Positions 36,389 through 44,982 of a stretch of DNA of 64,000 nt are shown here, in pieces. The notes below the pieces were generated by a model that worked only from the letters and a program-made list of their open reading frames with translations, searched no databases and had not been told where the DNA came from. This DNA is from Chaenocephalus aceratus (Eukaryota; Chordata; Actinopteri; Perciformes; Channichthyidae). The stretch is from NCBI GenBank assembly GCA_023974075.1, contig CM043797.1, positions 14,122,178 through 14,186,177 of the forward strand. Direction: 5' to 3'. The position numbers and the translations under genes were made by a program. Every line of letters starts with the position of its first letter. Positions within the stretch are counted from its first letter, which is position 1.

Positions 36389-37321
36389 TCACGCCGCTCG
36401 CTTCTTCTTCCTCGACTGCTGGCCGAAATTCTGGGTTGGCTGAGCCTGAGCTGCAGCCGGAACCAGAGAATTTATAGGCCAGCTTGCCCTTGTCTCCAGC
36501 CTGGGCTGGGGACTCGGGGTGAGCTGCGACCTCTGCGTCTTCGGTGCTTTAAATCGAGCAGAGTTCGAGGCAGCTTGCGCAGAGGACTGCTGCTGCGAGA
36601 GCAGCGGCTGGACCCTTCGAGGGAGGCAGAGGTGGAGTGCCTCGTCCTCCCTCTTCTTCGTCTCACACCTCCTTTGCATGGAGGCGAGAGCGGAGCCGAA
36701 AATTCCCTCGGGAACGATGGGCATATCCAGCACATCCTCCTTTTCCCGGTCTGGGAGGGTGGTGAGGTTGAGCCATCTCGCTCTTTCCTGCACCACCATG
36801 ATCCCAATTGCCTTGCCCGTGGCCTGGACGGCGCAGCGTTGGACACAGAGACAAATGTCTGTGACCGCTGCCATCTCGTCCAGAGTGGCTGCCCCCGGGT
36901 TACCCGACAGGTCCTTGCAGAGCTCCGCTTGGTAGGCGGTTAGCAGCGAGGACACATTCAGGGCCCTGGCGGACAACGCTGCAGCTTTGTAGGCCTTTTC
37001 CGTCATTGCTGACTGAAAGCGGTCCGACTTTGCTGGCAGCGTGGGGTTCCTGCTTGGTGATGGGCCCACCTTTGGTAGAAGGTGAGCCGCTACCAGCGGT
37101 TCCATGGGTGGCATGCGGAGCAGGCCAAGCTTCTCCATTCCGTCACAGTCTAGGGAGGAGGCACCTTGAATTGGGACCTTGTTGCTGAAGGGCCGGTCTC
37201 TCCACGAGACCGACACCTCATCCAACATCTCCGGGAAGACTGGAAGGCGTTGTCTCTTTTTCCCCGCTGCTTGGGGAAGATGTTTTCCCTCGTAGCGGGA
37301 CCTGGAGGTCTCCTTGGCCAT
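36389..37321 (-). pseudogene. DIRS gag-like ORF (open over 310 codons)
   Basis: This is the first ORF of the DIRS element on the minus strand. It is uninterrupted for 310 codons from a methionine at 37321 and ends in a basic tail (QQSRKKKRAA). It shows a region with LTAYQAELCKDLSGN and VTDICLCVQRCAVQATGKA that I recognise from DIRS gag-like proteins of fish. There is no zinc knuckle. The C-terminal third is glutamine/serine/proline-rich. A start further upstream cannot be judged because a hAT remnant interrupts the leader. It is open here, but the rest of the element is broken, so it is scored as a relic. Confidence 0.75.
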
Positions 37322-37460
37322 TTCGGGCCACGGGACGTTGAGTCTGGCCGTAATTTGTTCCCATTGTGTTCAACGCGTCAGAGCGACCAAGTCATTTCAT
37401 TGGACGAGCTGGTCAGAGGGATGCGTTCAAATGTAGTCAGTAATTGGAGGAACTGTCGAA

Positions 37461-37938
37461 ATGGCGAACGCAGATAAAGTTGAGCTCTAAAATCCTCCAG
37501 CATCATTGAAGTCTCCGGTTTGGGAACATTTTGGTTTCACAGTTACGTACAAGGATAACGGACAAAGACAGGTGGACCGAACCAAAGCTGTTTGTCGGCA
37601 TTGTTCAACTAAAATTGGTTACGCGGCAATACATCAAACTTGCACACTCATTTGAAAAGGCATCACCCGAACGTGAATATCACCGGTACCAAAAGACTGA
37701 AGTGCAAACCCAACTCCCACTAGCATGTAAGCCTCCACCACTCGCAAAAACTTCAGACCGAGCCAAAGCTATTACAAACGGCAAATATCCTTATGTTGCC
37801 ATGTTAGCAAAGCGCTACCTGGCTGTATCTGCTACCTCTGTCCCTAGCGAGAGGGTGTTCTCCACAGCAGGAGACATTGCTAGTGCCAGCAGATCTGCCC
37901 TTTCGGCAAGCAATGTGGACAAGTACATTTTTCTTTAA
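37461..37938 (+). pseudogene. Deleted hAT transposase: BED finger joined to dimerisation domain
   Basis: From the ATG at 37461 the frame meets a stop after nine codons. It then continues with VWEHFGFTVTYKD and AVCRHCSTKIGYA, the first half of a BED zinc finger. The histidine half (HTHLKRHHP, about 37638-37670) follows in another frame. From about 37780 to the stop at 37936-37938 a third stretch carries YPYVAMLAKRYLAVSA, PSERVFSTAGD and a final SNVDKYIFL, the conserved C-terminal hAT dimerisation motif. A normal family member has several hundred residues, including the catalytic DDE core, between finger and dimerisation motif; here they lie about 100 bp apart. Confidence 0.85.
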
Positions 37939-37993
37939 AAAAAACATGAAAATACAATGACAAGCAAGTCATTATGTCTAACTGCCTGCTTAG

Positions 37994-38290
37994 GTACTAG
38001 TACAGTACAGTTCAAATACAGATTATTTCAGTTCATCAAAAAGCTGCACTTTAATGTTTATTTTATTTTATATTTATTTGAGTGAATATTCATAGTTTAA
38101 TAATAATTAAAAACCCAAAACTAATAGTTTATGTTTTGTGAGTACTAGTACAGTAAAGTTCAAATACAGATTATTTCAGTTCATCGAAATGCTGCACCTT
38201 AATGTTTATTTTATTATATTTTGTATTTATTTGAGTGAATACATTATTCACAGTTTAATAATAATTAAAAAAAAATATGTTATGTTTTGT
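37994..38290. repeat. 148-bp tandem duplication in the nested hAT 3' region
   Basis: Two copies with a period of 148 bp start with gtactagtacagta at 37994 and 38142. Both continue through aaatacagattatttcagtt and end in ttatgttttgtga. They differ by scattered substitutions and small indels. Confidence 0.9.
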
Positions 38291-38391
38291 GATGATTTTT
38301 TCTGCTGTACCGAAAACGTACCGAACCGAACCGTGACCTAAAAACCGAGGTACGTACCCAACCGAAATGTTTGTGAACCGTTACACCCCTC

Positions 38392-38607
38392 CCGGCTACT
38401 GTAGAGATGTGCTCTGAAGCGAGAAGAGGTGTTTGAATGACGCATGCGTCGTGGCGCAAGCTACTTATAGGGGGTGATTTCCCTGACGCTGACGTCAAGA
38501 TCACCAGCCAATCAGGATTGGCGTAATGAGATTGATGCTTCTGTTTGCTCCGCGATGAGGTGCATCCCATAGTGAGACATCGAACGGAGTGTTATGAATG
38601 AGAACTA
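38392..38607. repeat. DIRS right terminal repeat
   Basis: This is the reverse complement of the left terminal region. Shared blocks include ttccctgacgctgacgtcaa, attggcgtaatgagattgat and the end cggagtgttatgaatgagaa. The outermost actatagg motif of the left side is absent here, so this end is probably a few tens of bases short or is the inner form of the repeat. Confidence 0.85.
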
Positions 38608-38775
38608 CTTTGCTCTGAATAATATGAGAATGCAGGAATCACACTTTAGATAGAGATCAACGGTTGAAACATAAGTTATATATCCTTAATCAATTTAGAA
38701 CAGCCCTCCCAGGAGGATGTAGGAAAAGGAAAAGCCAAACCAGTACACAACTAACCGCCCACTGGAACTAATTAC

Positions 38776-39581
38776 TACGGTGGCCCTGAAGTGCAAGACA
38801 CAACAGCATTTCAGAAAACACCACAGAAAAAACACCACAGCATTTCACATTGGACGGAGAGGGTATTCCTTTAGGGAGAACACTTCTTGTTTGTGATTGG
38901 ACAGAGCCAGCCAGAGAAGCACTGCTGTGATTGGTTGTTTTTGCTGCCAGTCAAGAACTGACACTTCGTGATTGGTCAGCACCCGACAGCAACTTGTCCC
39001 AACCACAGTCTATGGTCCCAACCCAACACATCATCCGTTAGCTGTAGGCACACACTCAGAGCTCACAGCTCCTCATATCTGTTCAGAAACTGGACAAAAG
39101 TTAAACATGTACAAACCACAGACTGTCTATGTCATGGCAAATACAGTCGCTGCTTTATTTATGTCTGTATGACGTTGTTGTGAGTGTGGACTGAGCAGCT
39201 ACAGGTTAGTTTAGCCTGATCGATCCGATTCCGATAGGATTTAATTTGAGACACGCCCCGCCCCCTCTCCAGCGCGTCTTGTTTGAATGACAGGAGTAAA
39301 CACATCTGACATCCACGGTGAAACTCGAGCGATTAGAGCGATGCCAAAAAACCTAAGACATATTATGCTGTCGGGTGCTGACCAATCACGAAGCGTCATT
39401 TCTTGACTGGCAGCTAAAACAACCAATCACAGCAGTGCTTCTCTGGCTGGCTCTGTCCAATCACAAACAAGAAGTGTTCTCGCTAAAGGAATACCATTTC
39501 AGTCCAATGTGAAATGCTGTGGCGTTTTGTGAAATGCTGTTGTGTTTTGTAAAATGCTGTGGTGTCTTGCACTCCACCGTA
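38776..39581. mobile_element. Foldback (long inverted repeat) element with 6-bp target duplication
   Basis: Two inverted arms of equal length, 38776-38991 and 39366-39581 (216 bp each, estimated around 90 percent identical by eye), enclose a 374-bp loop. The ends are tacggtgg and ccaccgta. The flanks are identical aattac hexamers at 38770-38775 and 39582-39587. Each arm holds short tandem copies of a unit around accacagcatttca and four attgg motifs. No coding sequence is present. The 6-bp duplication does not identify a superfamily with confidence. Confidence 0.85.
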
Positions 39582-40049
39582 AATTACCTTTTGTTTGTAG
39601 AAAAATGCCCGAGTCAGTCACACAATCACTTTTCCATCAACAGGAGCTGTGTAGACCTGTGACACATTATTTTTTTCTCCGCAGGTTATGGAACATATGA
39701 ACAACAACAGTCACTCAGCAGGCTATCCTGGCTATCTGCTGTGTCCGTTCTTATGGTTACAGAAACGTAATCTTCTATCCATGGCAGAGGGGGAAGGTTG
39801 GGACTAGAGCACACATATGGATAAGATGTATAAGGGTAAAACCCGAGAGCAGCAGTCTTCTCCCAAACGCAGCGTGTTGGGCTGCTCAGCCTCAGTAGGA
39901 TGTGCAGTGACTCAGCAGTCATCGCTGCTGGAGGGGTCCTGGAGGGGCTCCCCAGGGACTAGAGGCATGCTGATTAGGAGACACGCATACCTGTACACAC
40001 AGCATGAATGCACTTTAAACGCTAACCAGCCCATACACAAGTGGTGGTA

Positions 40050-40378
40050 TCAGTCTCTTGTGGGGGGTTAGGAATTGGAGGGGAGCCAGTTCAAATATAG
40101 CACCATGCAGTCGGTAGAGGGTGGGGACTGGGGAGGTGCAAATCCACTTTATTGGCGATGCCGAGGTGCCCTTGAGCAAGGCAACCACCTTAACTGTTCT
40201 GGGCACTGTGATACAGCACCATCACTCTGACATCCCTCTACATTAATGCATGTCTCATGGTGCTTTGTAGGCATGTTATTCAGGTATGTGTGTGAACATT
40301 GTGAAAAGACCAACAGAGTAAAAATCATTCTTCCCCAGCAGGACTAATAAAATGCAAATTATTATTATTATTATCAAA
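40050..40378 (+). mobile_element. SINE-like element with ATT-repeat tail
   Basis: A core gatgccgaggtgcccttgag followed by caaggcaaccacc matches a very common fish SINE core. Upstream, agttcaaatat resembles a tRNA-type B box. The 3' part runs through gaccaacagagtaaa and ttccccagcaggactaataaaa to a short (att)n tail ending near 40378. The 5' boundary is approximate and no target duplication was fixed. Confidence 0.6.
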
Positions 40379-42474
40379 TACATTTATTTTATTTATTTAT
40401 TTGCATTTTCAATAGATTTTGTAATATATTTTTCTTTATAGACAGGGCTTCCGCGTAGCCTGCAAATCTATTAGCCATGTTGACATGACACACATGTACA
40501 CGCATTAACAATCCCCTGCACATAATTGCATAATTACAAAACTCAAAACTAAAAAAATGTAAGTGATCAGTCACTACCCTTAATGAAGTAGGTTGGACAC
40601 AAAATAAATAATTGTATTATCACATCACAGCTGCAATGAATCTGAGTATACCTTGTCATTATCAGCATCCTGCCTCAGAATCACTTGAGCTTAAGAAAAT
40701 GTTTCTGAAATCGCAATCGCTTATTTGCATGCATTAAAACCAGGGTCAAGTATGTCACATGTGAAGAGGGGGAGAACTGCCCGGCGGCTTGAATACATTA
40801 AAGCAGAGTAAATGGTTTGTTGATTTAAAGAGATTAAAGCACACACAAGCACAGCAAGGCCTGCTTGATGGATTTTAATTAACTTGCCATATAAATGGTA
40901 TGTTATCAGGCATTACTAAATTAAATGCTGAATACAAGTGCTCTTTCTGCTTGGGTGAGTTGAATAAAAAGCTACTTAGAATCTCAATTGCGTCTCACAG
41001 ATGAAGCATGATGCTGCAGCAACGGGTGGAATACATTCCAGCGAACCAAGCCCTAAACAGCCATCCAAGGAGATTCTCGTTAATTATGTACAGGACAGCC
41101 ACATTTTAAGTCCTCTAGCATCTCATATGATCAAGCAGAGGGAGGCCAGGTTCTCTCCCTGAGTCATTTCGGGCAAATGGATTCCACTTCCAAGAGTAAT
41201 TTCTGCCAGTTATAATAAGGAGCTAATACATAATGTGACACACTCTGAAATGCAAAACTATTCACAAGGTTCTCGCCAAGGCTGTGCAGGGGCAATTAGA
41301 ATGTTGCCGGCCGCTAGCCCCGTGATGAGTTCCTCTATCTGTGAAGTGTCCTGGGAACAGTATCATAAATCTGCCAGTTAAAATGAATGATTTAGTTTTG
41401 TGTTAAACTCTGCATGTGAAAAAGGAACCAAATTCCATCACATAGCACCTTCTGATCAAAATACAGGAAAAGAAGCCATCTTGGCAAAAATGCAGGTATT
41501 TGCAGCAATGAGATGGAATTATGGACACAAAAAGGGTGTGAGGTAAGGTAGTGCCTCCACACAGAACTGGATTCAAAGGATGTTTGTTCTGTGTATACAA
41601 TATCCAAGAAATTAATAAGTTGTAACTGAGCTACCAATAAATACTGTGAGCACTTCTGGGACAGAGCTGGGTGTACGAATTATATGTCTGCTTCCAAGAG
41701 CATTTCATGCAATATCATGACATTATAGCACAGTGATCTACAATTTGAAAGAGGAACTGCTGTTATTTTCTGGCATATTTCGGCACTTGCTGTGTTTCAT
41801 CGCTACATATTCCCTGAGCTCTAGTGACCTTCCGAGCAAACACACAGGCTCATCCGGCCGCAGGGGGAAACACCAGGCCACAGAATAATACATTTGACTT
41901 CCCAAGTCCTGGCACTGATTTCACCGAGAAACCTGCCAAACCATTTCATATCTAAGTCCACACATAATACAGTGATTCACACACTGCCACAACAGAAGAA
42001 CAAAATGAATTGATGAAGGGCAGATGTAAAGTTATTCAACATTTCTGGCGGTGCAGAAACACTGTTAATTGTTTTCTCTTCCATAAAAATAATCCTAAAT
42101 ATGTTGGTCTTTTGCCAAATTCTAAAAATACAAACAAAAGCTTAATTAAAAACTTTAGTTTGGTGGGACTGAAATTACAGAGGGTCAAAACGCACCAATA
42201 CATTAACAAAGGAAGACAAGATGCAACTCAAGCTGTATAATCTAGTCGAGCAGTGTCAAAAACAAAACATATCCAAACCAACAAAATCATCCTTTAGACT
42301 GTACCACCCAGACCAGCCTAGCTTTTTTTTCTCTCAAAGACATGGCATGAAGTACTACTCACAACCTTATCCCACTAAGACATCAAAATCAAATCCACAT
42401 GGCAAAGTACACAGAGTAAAATGAGCTTGCCTGATAAGGACTGGCAGAAAAAGTATGAGAAAAAAGAGCCTTAC

Positions 42475-42747
42475 CGTTTTCTGTGTTGTCGTGCTCAGTG
42501 TCAGTGAGAGTCAGATTAGAGTTGGCCCTGCTGGAGAGGCATGAGCTGCGGCCTGACTTGGTGTTGCTGCGGCCCCATAGCCTGACTGCGTGCTCCGGCG
42601 ACATGATGCCGTCCGTCTCGGTGTCGGCGTCTGAGCCCACACTGACTGAGTACTCGCGGTGCGGCATTCCCATGTCAGTCCTGTAAGTGGCTACGTGGGA
42701 CGGGAGGCCCTCTCCAAAGCCGAGGTTCCGAAGGGAAAAGTCTGCCC
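42475..42747 (-). CDS. tenm4: Teneurin-4 coding exon 2, conserved cytoplasmic segment
   Basis: This is a 273-nt exon, phase 1 in and phase 1 out, with acceptor gctttgctgcag and donor aacg|gtaagg on the minus strand. It encodes about 91 residues. The first are [13 protein letters not shown], matching the teneurin NFTLRELG block. Then come [53 protein letters not shown] and [13 protein letters not shown]. The MSPEH-LWGR block and the serine-rich [17 protein letters not shown] block are the most conserved part of the teneurin cytoplasmic tail, and [16 protein letters not shown] is close to teneurin-4. The frame also stays open upstream and downstream in the intron, but the splice sites and conservation define the exon. 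Confidence 0.95.
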
Positions 42748-43785
42748 CTGCAGCAAAGCAATAAACACAAAGCAGTGGTAATTCATTCTGCTACTAACTG
42801 CATCACTCAACATAATGAACTGTATTCATTACCGAAAAAAAAGATGACAGCAATATCCTGCCCTTGAGAGGTGCAGTAATCATTAAAAGGCAAAGGTTCC
42901 ACAAGTAATGCTCGTGGAAATTAGGATGCAGGTACATTTAGTATTTACAGTTAAGCACCTATACAGCATCATTAGCATACCTCAAATGTAAAATGTGTTC
43001 ATGTCAGTGTCCTGATGCAAGATACGAGTCTGGTTTCTACACTATCCTAAACATTTGAGCTCAGTAAATCCAGTCGACGCTTTGCATTAGGCTTTTGTCA
43101 TAATACAAAATGTTCCAATACCAAATTTCAATCTCTCATGTATGTAAATCTTGTATTGGAAAACTGAGACATCTGTCTTCCATTTCCTCTCCTGAGTTTT
43201 CCTCTAAGGTCCTTAGGATTACCACGCAAGTCAGGAGACTTGCAAAGCAGTCCTTGATGATTAGATCTGTAACTGCTGAAAATAAAATCCAAGACAAGAA
43301 AAATGCTTTTTTTTTCTTTCCTTCAGTGCACCACTTTAAGGAAACTGTCTATCAGGAAATACTCACATTTATTTAGTTATAAAATGTAGACTTGAGCTCC
43401 AGTTCGATTCAAGGCTTCTTCGAGAGTGCAAGCACATCTGATTAGAACTTTGACGATCAATTATACATCTGTAGGAGCAGGTTAAGGTTTGCATGTCTTC
43501 CATGCAGTTTTTAACACTTGCATGGTGAATTCAATTCCTGGCCACCTCGGTTAATAGTCCAGCTATGTGGTGTGGCCTCTACAGCGACTGAATGTGAATT
43601 ATCGGGAGACTTCTCATTAAAAAGCAATGAAGCATATATTGAGACCAGGCAGTACCATGCCTATAACCTAATAACAGGCCCGTTTTATGTCTTTGTGCAC
43701 TGCTGGATGAGGTGTACTGATATAAATGACATTCTCCTATATTGACATTAAAGCATTTCATAACATTGGCACAGCTGAGACCCAC
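42748..43785 (-). other. tenm4: tenm4 intron 1 of the coding region, 1038 bp
   Basis: This is a short intron between the first two coding exons, with donor caag|gtgggt and acceptor ctgcag. I see no repeat or RNA gene in it. Confidence 0.9.
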
Positions 43786-44008
43786 CTTGCCGGCTGAACT
43801 CGTCCACTTCGTGATGAACCATTTCCTTGACACGGCTCCCGTAGGCCATCCTGGAGTCATGGTCGAAGGCCTTGAGTGTTTCGCTGGAGCTGTAGGATTT
43901 GGGGTTGGGTTTTCCGTCCTCGCTGTCTGCAGAGGAGCTGGTGTAGCGGCGCTCTGTGTCCTGCCGGGCAGTGAGCGAGCGGTAGGGTCTACGTTCCTTC
44001 ACTTCCAT
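43786..44008 (-). CDS. tenm4: Teneurin-4 first coding exon (start codon)
   Basis: The coding part is 223 nt, 74 codons plus one base, from an ATG at 44008-44006 to donor caag|gtgggt. The peptide begins [12 protein letters not shown], equivalent to the MDVKERKPYRSLT start known for teneurin-4. It continues with [40 protein letters not shown] and DEFSRQG. The ATG context (gcagccATGg) is close to the ideal initiation context. A GTG-started reading four codons further upstream is not needed. This segment is the extreme cytoplasmic N-terminus of a type II membrane protein, with a basic start and serine/tyrosine-rich stretch likely to be phosphorylated (inference). Confidence 0.95.
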
Positions 44009-44034
44009 GGCTGCCTCCACACTATTTTCAACAT
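43999..44034 (-). promoter_or_regulatory. Short upstream ORF overlapping the tenm4 start codon
   Basis: An ATG at 44034-44032 opens 11 codons and stops with TGA at 44001-43999, overlapping the main ATG in a different frame. Its context (tttgATGt) is weak while the main ATG is strong, so leaky scanning could allow both to be used. Any effect on translation is inference. Confidence 0.5.
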
Positions 44035-44072
44035 CAAATGTGGGTTACACTGCCTGTTTAGTATGAGTGATT
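44009..44072 (-). other. tenm4: tenm4 5'UTR part of the first coding exon
   Basis: The 64 nt before the ATG belong to the same exon. They are preceded by a strong acceptor: a pyrimidine-rich run (cctctttctttttgcttttc) then ctctacag, with the AG at 44074-44073. At least one noncoding 5' exon therefore lies further upstream on this strand, beyond position 64000 or unrecognised within 44073-64000. Confidence 0.85.
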
Positions 44073-44769
44073 CTGTAGAGGAAAAGCAAAAAGAAAGAGG
44101 AATTAGGATTGTTGATATATAAAAAATCCTTGACAGCTGTGTTGATTTTTAAATGTGTCATCAAATACGGTCCTATATATGCATAATGCCAGATCACGTA
44201 TTAAAACAAAAGTAGAAGTCACAGACCACAGGCACAAGTGTAACTGTGGAATAAAATGCTTATTTGCAACCTCAATGTGTGCATGGCTCAGCACACACAG
44301 GGGAGCACGTAGAACCACTAGAATTAGATTTAATAAAATACAGCACAACAAATCTTGCACCTATAAAGTTTACGGTGCAAGTCTCCCACAAATATTCCCT
44401 TTTATGTGTTGTATAGAAACGTCGGGCCTCCAGCATCTGAAAAACTGGCAGGTGTCCTTCCATGAATTGTGTTGTTTATAAGCTGCAAATCACAAGTTGC
44501 AAACTGAGGGGCCAAACAAATCTCGGACTAGACGGAGCCAGAGATGATTAAAATCTGTAACATAAAACCACAACTGTCAAATAGCACACCGAGTACAGGA
44601 TCAATAGAGGGAGGAGAGATTTTATTCATTCATTTGTCATACTTTATTTTCTTCCCTTGAAGGACAAAACATTGAAGTAAAATTATGCTTGAATATGTAT
44701 AGTTTATAACCTATTTAGGCATATGTAACCCAAGGTAAAATGTATGCACGAACGTACTGCTCTTAATCT

Positions 44770-44982
44770 ATTTAAAGCTGTTAAAACTGATGAAAGGCCG
44801 CTGCTGTGTCTGTAAAGCCGGTGTGTCCTTGGGACACTTCACCTGAACTTGCTCCTGTGGGTATTGTCCACAGTTTCTGACCATTGCATGTATGATATAT
44901 GTGTAATGTGTGTATATGTAAAGCGCTTTGAGTAATTGAAAAAGCGCTATAATAAATGTAAGGAATTATTATTATTAACAAT
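44770..44982 (+). mobile_element. SINE/LINE-type 3' tail with ATT repeats
   Basis: The sequence gtaaagcgctttgagtaatt, then gaaaaagcgctataataaat, then a short attattatt tail is the classic fish retroposon 3' end. Upstream, tgtccttgggacacttcacc resembles the cttgggcaagacacttcacc block of the same families. The left boundary is uncertain. Confidence 0.6.

Larger units (their letters stand above)
37375..38391 (+). mobile_element. Internally deleted BED-finger (ZBED-like) hAT inserted in the DIRS
   Basis: The right terminus is recognisable: the sequence ends tgtgaaccgttacacccct near 38391, the complement of the common fish hAT end aggggtgtaacggtt. It is preceded by the usual string of accgaaccg repeats. 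The left terminus is not visible; the left limit is placed where the DIRS gag leader stops being recognisable, so it is approximate. Inside are a BED zinc-finger remnant and a hAT dimerisation domain, with the catalytic core missing. No 8-bp duplication was found, consistent with loss of the left end. Confidence 0.7.
33598..38607 (-). mobile_element. DIRS-type tyrosine-recombinase retrotransposon, decayed, with nested hAT
   Basis: The termini share inverted sequence. About 200 bp at the left end (from about 33656, through tgacgtcagcgtcagggaa and ccccctataagtagctt) reappears reverse-complemented at 38392-38607. The left end also contains a second inverted pair: actataggttacttacgtaa at 33598 and its complement ending near 33898. 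The body, on the minus strand, carries a gag-like ORF, reverse transcriptase with YLDD, RNase H and the remains of a tyrosine recombinase, in the DIRS order. No target duplication is seen, as expected for integration by a tyrosine recombinase. A BED-type hAT remnant (about 37375-38391) splits the 5' leader. Several frameshifts show it is dead. Confidence 0.88.
11007..42474 (-). other. tenm4: tenm4 intron, about 31.5 kb, transposon-rich
   Basis: This intron runs from donor ggtaagg (after 42475) to acceptor ccacag (before 11006). The identified elements, listed separately, are a hAT (13957-17364), a non-LTR tail (about 17400-17635), a TTAA-flanked MITE (27425-28629), a non-LTR tail (about 32700-32836), a DIRS with a nested hAT (33598-38607), a foldback element (38776-39581) and a SINE-like copy (about 40050-40378). 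In the remaining stretches (11135-13948, 17640-27420, 28634-32690, 32840-33597, 40380-42474) I see AT-rich intronic DNA and no supported gene or RNA. Confidence 0.75.

Noticed and set aside
43748..44020. GTG start four codons upstream of the tenm4 ATG
   Set aside because: The ATG at 44008 has a near-ideal context and matches the known teneurin-4 N-terminus, so no non-ATG start is needed.
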